From: Cytobacillus gottheilii
GTDB lineage: Bacteria > Bacillota > Bacilli > Bacillales > Cytobacillaceae
Length of the DNA stretch: 64,000 nucleotides
NCBI RefSeq assembly: GCF_001636345.1
Contig: NZ_KV440945.1
Coordinates: 4,520,536 to 4,584,535 of the forward strand
Direction of reading: 5' to 3'
This document shows positions 28,132 through 34,348 of the stretch, in pieces. How positions within the stretch are numbered: position 1 is the first letter of the stretch; every line of letters begins with the position of its first letter. The translations under genes were made by a program, and so were the position numbers. Under the pieces are notes generated by a model. It worked only from the letters and a program-made list of their open reading frames with translations, did not search any database and was not told the DNA's origin.

Positions 28132-28969
28132 AAGTTACCTCTGAACAAGGAAGATCTAAATTAATTGGCTTGTTCATGTTTATTTTCACAATTTTTCTTG
28201 CTAACAAATGCTTGTATATGAGTTGTCCAGTCCCATCTTCAGTATTAAGATCATTATTAAATTGGATTGCTACATCTTTTACAGGACTATCTTGGTAATT
28301 TGCTATTAGCTTTAGCATGTAATCTATGTAGATTACTTGTTCTTCATCTTTAATGCCGTATTCATCCAGATGGTAAGCAGAGTGGATAAATTCAATGTTT
28401 TTTGCAGGGACAATCGGAATTTCTTTATTTGTAATGATGCCGTAGTCTATTCCTCTATATTTCCAATACCTATTCATTACCTCAAAACGTTCGATAACTT
28501 GGCTATTCTCTAACTGCCGATAATCCTTAACTGATCTTGCATAATAGCTAATATCACCATCCGCATTTTGCAAAGTAATCAGAAAGGTTGTCACTAATAC
28601 CATTGGTTCTCCTGATTTCTGATTAAACACACGTTTGATTAGTTGTTTATCCAAGGTTGGCAATATTTCATTCATGCCTTCTATCAAGGGATAATGCTCA
28701 CGAACATCTATAATTTGGAAACCCTCAAATCCTCCATACTCCAATAGATAAAAATAGCGAGTCTCCGAGTCAGTGAGAAAATGATGTACTCGATTCGTCT
28801 TCCACCCCTTGATTCGACTAACCCGCCCTTTGCTTGGTACTCGAATAACATCAAGAAAAGGCTTGTAATCTATTCCCTCTCCCTGACCGTATCCCTTTTC
28901 AACTAATTTCGCTAATTTCTCAGCAGTTTGTTCATGTTTCAATACAGGCATTTTATACACTCCATTCAA
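28076..28969 (-). CDS. tnsA: TnsA-like endonuclease subunit, atypical active site
   Basis: The 297-residue protein matches heteromeric transposase endonuclease subunit TnsA: VHHFLTDSETRYFYLLEY (catalytic Glu region), DVREHYPL, and a C-terminal helical domain. Where other TnsA proteins, as I recall, read T-D-F-L, this reads VLVTTFLITL, so the catalytic Asp appears replaced by Thr; the later QxK reads RSVK. If so, 5'-strand cutting may be lost and transposition may give cointegrates. It is the first of four overlapping or adjacent tns genes. Confidence 0.82.
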   Translation of the reverse strand: MNGVYKMPVLKHEQTAEKLAKLVEKGYGQGEGIDYKPFLDVIRVPSKGRVSRIKGWKTNRVHHFLTDSETRYFYLLEYGGFEGFQIIDVREHYPLIEGMNEILPTLDKQLIKRVFNQKSGEPMVLVTTFLITLQNADGDISYYARSVKDYRQLENSQVIERFEVMNRYWKYRGIDYGIITNKEIPIVPAKNIEFIHSAYHLDEYGIKDEEQVIYIDYMLKLIANYQDSPVKDVAIQFNNDLNTEDGTGQLIYKHLLARKIVKINMNKPINLDLPCSEVTFVDKGEGIGAFYQHVDSI

Positions 28970-29021
28970 AGTAAATATATAATAGGAAGAAACTCGGCAA
29001 AATCATTGCATTTTCTACTTA

Positions 29022-29936
29022 TTAAACATACAAATTATCAACAGCTCTTTGCTTATCTTCTCCACTGCTATTCACATAGAACCGATATAATGTATCCACC
29101 GTAGAATGCCCGCTTAAAATTGCAACGGTTTTGGGATCAACTTTTCCTTCCTTTATTAGATTGGAACAAAAGGTATGCCTGGCCATATGTGGTGAAACAA
29201 TATAGTCAAGTTGAGCCTTCCTACTATACTTTTCTAAGATTTTATTAATTGCTAACCTTGTAAGCGATCCTCTTTGACCTTGAAGTAGTTTGTTAGACAA
29301 GCACTCTGGTCTTACCTCTAAATATGCTCGAATTGCGTTTACTACTTGTGCATTCAAATTAATCTTTCGAATCTTATCTCCCTTTCCATTACGAATAAGG
29401 ATAAAACTATAGTTGTTCTTTCCATTACGATCTGTCATTTGAATATCTTCTAAATCTACTGATACTAACTCGCTACACCTGACACCTGTTGCAAATAGCA
29501 AATAGTAAATTAGAATATCTCTCTTATTTCCATCCGCCTCGATTGTACGTTTCAATCTGTAGAGATCTTGTTTTTCTACAACGGTCACTTCATAATCAAG
29601 ATAAATATTATTCTTCTGTAGAACCTTTTTCAGATTCACCTCCTCTTTACATATTCCTTTCCTGTAAAGAAACTTTTGAAGTTGGACTATACTTTTAATT
29701 TTTCTGTTGATGCTCGTCACTTTTAGCTTTTTATGGAGATTTAAAAATTGACGATATTCACGAATGTCAGTCTCAGTAATTACATCTGTTGCATACCCTA
29801 TCGTTTCATCTAACCAATCCATAAATTGTTCAATGTCCTTTGCATAGGCTTGAATCGTTAATGGACTCTTACCTTCCCTTTTTAACTCGCTTATAAATTC
29901 AGATACCATCTTCATCAACTCCTTCTTTTTGGGCAA
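29022..29936 (-). CDS. Tyrosine recombinase (XerC/D-type integrase)
   Basis: The 304-residue protein has an N-terminal SAM-like core-binding domain (about 8-95: LTIQAYAKDIEQFMDWL) and a catalytic domain with Arg in LFATGVRCSELVSVDLEDI, a Lys in RNGKGDKIRKI, HMARHTF (HxxR), LSGHSTVDT (H) and the nucleophile Tyr in LYRFYVN. All six catalytic positions are present. It precedes tnsA by 50 bp on the same strand. It could be an integrase, or a resolver of cointegrates made by the Tn7-like element. A 15-bp inverted repeat lies immediately upstream of its start. Confidence 0.9.
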   Translation of the reverse strand: MPKKKELMKMVSEFISELKREGKSPLTIQAYAKDIEQFMDWLDETIGYATDVITETDIREYRQFLNLHKKLKVTSINRKIKSIVQLQKFLYRKGICKEEVNLKKVLQKNNIYLDYEVTVVEKQDLYRLKRTIEADGNKRDILIYYLLFATGVRCSELVSVDLEDIQMTDRNGKNNYSFILIRNGKGDKIRKINLNAQVVNAIRAYLEVRPECLSNKLLQGQRGSLTRLAINKILEKYSRKAQLDYIVSPHMARHTFCSNLIKEGKVDPKTVAILSGHSTVDTLYRFYVNSSGEDKQRAVDNLYV

Positions 29937-29939
29937 AAA

Positions 29940-30013
29940 AATAGGCGTTATCGCATTCAGGCAAAGATTTTACTTTTTTTAAAGTAAATCTTCCCAAAGC
30001 GATAACGCCTATT
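29940..30013. repeat. Nested inverted repeat at the recombinase start
   Basis: AATAGGCGTTATCGC (29940-29954) is repeated as its perfect reverse complement at 29999-30013. Inside it a second hairpin, AAGATTTTACTTT with AAAGTAAATCTT, occupies 29964-29992. The outer repeat begins four bases upstream of the recombinase start. It could be an operator, an RNA structure or a recombination site. The remaining bases to 30350 show no gene; AATCAGCTTT occurs there twice (30051 and 30248). Confidence 0.8.
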
Positions 30014-30350
30014 AAATTTCTATTAGTTTCTATAATTCTATTATAGTGATAATCAGCTTTTTCGCAAGTAAGCTGACTGTAAAAATAATCCTTCTACATA
30101 ATTCTTAGTTATGTTGAAAGTCTTAATTTTCACCAGACGTAAGAATGCGGATTGATACCCTATAGAAGAAAAATAAGCAACCTTTAACTCTATACATAAC
30201 TTTTTAAGCCAATTTAATAAGATAACTGCAATAAAATATACGTCTGTCAATCAGCTTTACAGATGTTCAGGCGAGTTATCTCTATATAGAACACCAAGTT
30301 AAACCAAAAGAATTACTGGAAATAAGATTTTCTATTTACTTACACTACTA

Positions 30351-30737
30351 TTAGTCATAATTTGACTTCTGCTTTCTACCACTAATCCACCCAAAGTAAC
30401 CATTTAATAACTTCATCACTTCTATTGATAATTCTTTTACTTCCACCCATGACTGCTCGTCTATTTTCTTTCTCACAGTTAAATCCAACATGATCGTCTG
30501 CAATTGAATAAGTGTAGATTTCGCTTCGTTTAACTTCTTAAACCTCACTTTCAAATTCACTTGTGCAATTGCGGCCGCAACCTTAGTTGGGATAATTACA
30601 ACTTTCTTATTAAGAACGCCAATTTCCTGCTCTGTTAGGTCGGCATTGCAACTCTTTGTTGCTTGTTTAATCGCCATTGATAAATCGTTTGATCGATTGT
30701 AAACATCAAAAGTACGGAAAGTCTCAACTTTAATCAT
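30351..30737 (-). CDS. Divergent four-helix bundle protein
   Basis: From ATG 30735-30737 (GAGGTG binding site upstream) the protein has 128 residues. It reads FDVYNRSNDLSMAIKQATKS, then LTEQEIGVLNKKVVIIPTKV, then two further amphipathic helices. The spacing matches the S23/bAvd-like four-helix bundle family, though conserved residues are weak. Such proteins bind nucleic acid or act as accessory factors of diversity-generating retroelements; no reverse transcriptase is present here. It begins just before the stop of the upstream two-domain bundle gene, so the two are co-translated. Confidence 0.55.
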   Translation of the reverse strand: MIKVETFRTFDVYNRSNDLSMAIKQATKSCNADLTEQEIGVLNKKVVIIPTKVAAAIAQVNLKVRFKKLNEAKSTLIQLQTIMLDLTVRKKIDEQSWVEVKELSIEVMKLLNGYFGWISGRKQKSNYD

Positions 30738-30738
30738 A

Positions 30739-31542
30739 TTAAGACACCTCGTTATATACTTTTTCATTGTTCTCTTCCATATGATTAATAAGTTCAATAA
30801 TCAAATCTAACAATGTGTCTCCAAGATTACTGATTTCATAAAATTGTTCAGTTGAAATATAGTTTTGCATAACTGAGATATCGAGGAAGGCTTTGCACTC
30901 TGATACGCTACCAAGGGAAGTATTCAAATAGAGGCTCTTTTGGGGATATGATGCATTTTGAGCATTTCCGAGGTTTTCCAGAATGGATTTTGATGCTCTT
31001 GTAATCTGGTCAATTTGACCGTATTTCTCAATCGGAGGGTACTGCTGAACTATTTCGAGGATATGATTGTTGAATAAAGTTGCTTTTTTGATAAGCTCTG
31101 AAAGTTCAATTGGAAGCATTACTGATTTATTTACTATTTCTGTTTCATCTATGTCATCCTGATCAAGTTTACTTTCAATCCGTTGCATCAGCTTAATAAT
31201 CATCTTTAAGATTTCTTCTCCTCTTAAATCTGAACTCTTATAAACAGATTCATCGATATAGCCTTGCATCCTTAGTAAGTCAAGACCTGCTCTAATTTCT
31301 GCTACTTTGCTGATAGAACTATTGAGGTGATTTAATTCCTTTCTGTGGTAGAAATTTGTATTCCCCTCAGCCAGATTCGCTACCACACTGCAACTGCTTC
31401 GCTTTAACAAATCGGCAAGGTATGATTCTTCTGGCGGAAGTCTTTTAGAAATCTCATACATCACTTTACAAAACAATAATGCCTTCCTATAGACCTTTAA
31501 ATCTCTTACATTTCCAACATACCTTTTTTTGCTTATCTTCAT
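30739..31542 (-). CDS. Tandem four-helix bundle (S23/bAvd-like) protein
   Basis: The 267-residue protein holds two copies of the four-helix bundle domain. The first (residues about 12-120) is typical: LKVYRKALLFCKVMYEISKR, then SSCSVVANLAEGNTNF and ELNHLNSSISKVAEIRAGLD. The second (about 145-260) is diverged: LSELIKKATLFNNHILEIV, ASKSILENLGNAQNA. Usual family members have one domain of about 120 residues, so the duplication is unusual. Function is unknown. It is followed by a third, still more diverged bundle protein (30351-30737). Confidence 0.7.
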   Translation of the reverse strand: MKISKKRYVGNVRDLKVYRKALLFCKVMYEISKRLPPEESYLADLLKRSSCSVVANLAEGNTNFYHRKELNHLNSSISKVAEIRAGLDLLRMQGYIDESVYKSSDLRGEEILKMIIKLMQRIESKLDQDDIDETEIVNKSVMLPIELSELIKKATLFNNHILEIVQQYPPIEKYGQIDQITRASKSILENLGNAQNASYPQKSLYLNTSLGSVSECKAFLDISVMQNYISTEQFYEISNLGDTLLDLIIELINHMEENNEKVYNEVS

Positions 31543-31636
31543 AGGTAATAGCCTTCTTTCTTGTCTTTTTTGAATTGTGTAAGGGTATTGTTTTTTTTAG
31601 TTTTGAAAAGAGAACAAAAACGTGAGGATTGTATGC

Positions 31637-31891
31637 TTAGTAGGTTGCTGTTGTTGAGGGTGTTTGGGGTTCATAAATATCATCATACACTTGTATTTCT
31701 CGATATTTATGGAGGTAGTGACTTATAAGGATTTCCTCTGCTTGGCTCGTATCTGGCATTTCCTGCAAACACCAAATTAGTCCATCGCAAGCCAGTGTTT
31801 TTAGGTGATACTCAATATCCATGATGTTGTAGCAGGCTCTTTCCCTTGCATTTCGATATTTTATACGTGTTCTTTTAACTAAGATGTTCAT
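31637..31891 (-). CDS. Small hypothetical protein
   Basis: The 84-residue frame starts at ATG 31889-31891 after AAGGAGGAAACGAGC, a strong binding site. The product is soluble with a basic start (MNILVKRTRIKYRNARERA), three Cys, and a Pro/Thr-rich tail. No family is recognised. It is upstream of the four-helix bundle genes on the same strand, with 95 bp between. Confidence 0.6.
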   Translation of the reverse strand: MNILVKRTRIKYRNARERACYNIMDIEYHLKTLACDGLIWCLQEMPDTSQAEEILISHYLHKYREIQVYDDIYEPQTPSTTATY

Positions 31892-33038
31892 GCTCGTTTC
31901 CTCCTTCTATTAGCCATTCTATTTAATTATAGAGGCTTTCTCAAATGGTATTAAATTATCAATTCTTTCACATCTGATATAACTATTATATAAAGAAAGG
32001 CAATGTTTGTATTCGTAGTTTCGGTTCTATGGTGTTCGAGCCATTTTAAACAAATCTTACTACGTGTTGGAAGCGTCTCATTGAAAAAATAATTGCTGAT
32101 TTCATCAATTAACTGTTGAGTAAAAAATCAACTTGGTCAAAACATAAACCTATATTACACAACGAAAAAACCAGGTATTTGAGAACCCTTGATCTACTGC
32201 GGATTCCATGAGTGATATCATCAGCAAACTCTGCGGCCAAATTGCTTCATTTATTGCAATTCAATAAGTATCCTGTTTTGTTCATTTAAACATTTGTAGA
32301 TCCAGGAGGTTTTATTGCGGAGACATTAAAACCACATCTAATCAAAGAGTTAATTTTGATATACACCAAATTCGATCAGACTGTTGACAATTGTCAAACC
32401 ATTTCATTTTACGCAGGATTCTACAGGAGTTACACCAGGCAGTAGGCGAGTCGTCTTCAAGACGACAATATGAATTACTGCAACCGTAATATCCTTGGAA
32501 TGACTTCCATATACAGGGAATAAAAGACACATATAATCAAAAGCAATGTTGATGGTATTAACTGTAATCAGTAGAGATTCCATTCACTTGTAGCATCGAA
32601 TGTATCAATTAGGGTATTACTTAAATAGCTTTTACATTATAAGTGAAAATAGATTTACAATTAGTGTATTGAATTCGCAATGTGAATTCGCAGTATAGAA
32701 GTCTCGCAGACTTCCCAAGTTGGGTTATGCAAATGAAAAAAGTCTATTAGCGTTTTGCGAATTATCCTAACATCATCACTCTATTGAAATTACTTCAACA
32801 ATTAGAATAGTAGTGAGTCCTTGTTCCGTAATCAATGAGCGTATTTAACCTTACAGCCTCATGTAATGTACCCCGTTCTAACTATAAAGAACCTTGAACA
32901 ATCATCAATAGAGATTTCCTAATACATAGCATATTTTCGCATATCATCCTACTACATACGACAAAAAAGATAGGAATTTTTGTTATAAAGTCGCCCTTGT
33001 CATCTATAATATAAAAACTAATAAAGGAGGCTTTAACA
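31892..33038. other. 1.1-kb intergenic region upstream of parM
   Basis: No convincing gene is present. It holds the palindrome block at 32382-32411, a tandem GAATTCGCA pair at 32671 and 32684, and short blocks (TTGTTCCGT at 32821, AACCTTACAGCC at 32847) that recur in the same order upstream of the gene at 47791. A centromere (parC) or replication/regulatory role is possible because partition genes follow. Confidence 0.6.
32382..32411 (+). repeat. 30-bp repeat with TTGACAATTGTCAA palindrome, copy 1
   Basis: This block matches 47312-47341 at 29 of 30 bases. It contains the perfect 14-bp palindrome TTGACAATTGTCAA at 32384-32397. A near copy, TTGACTATTGTCAA, is at 59702-59715. Confidence 0.85.
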
Positions 33039-34025
33039 ATGAACAAAATCTTTAATTTTGCCATCGATTGTGGCAAATCAGAATGCAAGTATTTAGGAAA
33101 GTATGACGGTTCTATCCAGAAAGGAAAATTTAAAAATAAGATATTGTCCGCTCAGGATTTCGGTGTTGAAATAGCAGGAAATAACTACATGGTATCTTAC
33201 GAAGACCAATCCTTTCTTGTTGGTGATGCTGTAGGTGATGAACACATTAACTATGACCTATCCAAGCAAAACTATAACCATCGTCTTTCAATTTATCTGG
33301 CTATTACCAGATTGCTTGAATTGGCTGAAAAGGCAAAAGAACCAATTGCATTGGCTCAGATCAACCTTGCTATCAATATGCCTCTAAGTATTTATAAGAG
33401 CCAGAAAAAGAAAGAAGAGTTTGAAGGGTATATCAAAAAGAATGAATTAATTGCACTAACAGTAAATAATAAACCATTCTCATTTAGAATTAGAAATGTA
33501 GTATTAGCCCCCGAAGGTATAGGTGTGGCTTACCATGATATGGATAAATATAGAGAAAAAAATCTGCTTGTGATCGACATTGGTAGTCTAAACTGTAGCT
33601 ATCTCCAATTTCACCAATTAGTACCCCAATATGACAGAATGGCGGTAAGCACTCTCGGCATTCACATTCTTAGAGGGAAAATTGCTGAAACACTAAGTAG
33701 TCATTATGGAACGACCATCCATGATGAAGTAGTCGAACAAATTTTTAAGGACAAATACTTGATCCTGGATGGCATAAAACAGTCAGAAAGTAAGGAGATA
33801 ATCGAGAAAATCATTGAAAATCACGTAGAAATGATCTTCAACTACGCAAAAAGTAGAAAGATATCCTTCTCTAATACAAGTGTTGTTGTTGTAGGCGGGG
33901 GTAGCACCATATTGAAGCAATACCTCTCCCCATACCCGTTCGTTGAATTCATATCCGATGCCGAATTTGCTAATGTGCTGTCTTTCTTTAATGTCTTACA
34001 GGCGAAGATGAATGGCAAAGCATAA
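33039..34025 (+). CDS. parM: ParM-like plasmid segregation actin ATPase
   Basis: The 328-residue protein has actin-fold nucleotide motifs: FAIDCGKSECKYLGKYDG (phosphate 1) at the N-terminus, LLVIDIGSLNCSYLQF (phosphate 2) near residue 180 and SVVVVGGGSTILKQYL (adenosine) near residue 283. Proteins of this group (StbA/ParM/AlfA) form filaments that push plasmid copies apart. The start follows AAAGGAGGCTTTAACA. Its stop overlaps the start of a 100-residue gene as in parMR operons. This is strong evidence that a plasmid or plasmid-like element is in the window. Confidence 0.85.
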   Translation: MNKIFNFAIDCGKSECKYLGKYDGSIQKGKFKNKILSAQDFGVEIAGNNYMVSYEDQSFLVGDAVGDEHINYDLSKQNYNHRLSIYLAITRLLELAEKAKEPIALAQINLAINMPLSIYKSQKKKEEFEGYIKKNELIALTVNNKPFSFRIRNVVLAPEGIGVAYHDMDKYREKNLLVIDIGSLNCSYLQFHQLVPQYDRMAVSTLGIHILRGKIAETLSSHYGTTIHDEVVEQIFKDKYLILDGIKQSESKEIIEKIIENHVEMIFNYAKSRKISFSNTSVVVVGGGSTILKQYLSPYPFVEFISDAEFANVLSFFNVLQAKMNGKA

Positions 34026-34314
34026 AATCTCTATTTCCTTCAAACGAAAGTATCATGATGTTTACGTTTTCCTTAACCACTTGAAAGAAAACAATGAGAA
34101 CGTTAGCGACTATATCTGCAAATTAGTAAAAGAAGATATGAGCAAAGAGCAGACAAAAATAACCTTTTCGCAGTCTGAAATTGAGAAGATGATTCTGGAA
34201 GCTCTCCTTAAAACCCATCAGGTAATACCTCTCAATCCCCCTTCACAGACAGAAAAGCAAAAGACGGGCAAGCTATCTGAGGAAGACATTGATCTACTAA
34301 ACAACTTATTTTAG
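34012..34314 (+). CDS. ParR-like adaptor, DNA-binding partner of ParM
   Basis: The 100-residue protein overlaps the parM stop by 14 bp. The N-terminal half (ISFKRKYHDVYVFLNHLKEN then VSDYICKLVKEDM) resembles a ribbon-helix-helix DNA-binding fold and the C-terminal tail (LSEEDIDLLNNLF) is short and acidic, as in ParR-type proteins that bind ParM filament ends. Sequence similarity is weak, so the call depends on position. No motif beyond this is visible. Confidence 0.65.
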   Translation: MAKHKISISFKRKYHDVYVFLNHLKENNENVSDYICKLVKEDMSKEQTKITFSQSEIEKMILEALLKTHQVIPLNPPSQTEKQKTGKLSEEDIDLLNNLF

Positions 34315-34325
34315 AGTAAAAAAGA

Positions 34326-34339
34326 GAGCCAATTGGCTC
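34326..34339. terminator. Convergent terminator between parR-like gene and hsdR
   Basis: GAGCC-AATT-GGCTC, flanked by an A-run on the left, gives a minus-strand stem followed by TTTTTT. It lies 10 bp beyond the hsdR stop and 12 bp beyond the plus-strand gene. Confidence 0.65.
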
Positions 34340-34348
34340 CCTTACATA

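Larger units (their letters stand above)
16041..29936 (-). mobile_element. Tn7-like element with Qat and toxin-fusion cargo (bounds approximate)
   Basis: Four adjacent genes, tnsA, tnsB, tnsC and tniQ (28969 down to 22557), form a Tn7-type transposition module; cargo normally lies beyond tniQ, here qatABCD and the MazF-AlbA_2 gene. A tyrosine recombinase gene precedes tnsA. I could not find the terminal TnsB-binding repeats or a target duplication, so the limits given are the outermost genes that plausibly belong to it. Confidence 0.55.

Noticed and set aside
29940..30013. Inverted repeat as a Tn7 right end
   Set aside because: No repeated TnsB-like sites and no TGT/ACA terminus could be shown; kept only as a repeat.
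32342..32530. Minus-strand 62-codon frame across the palindrome block
   Set aside because: No ribosome binding site, odd composition rich in Ser/Cys, and it covers the conserved non-coding repeat.
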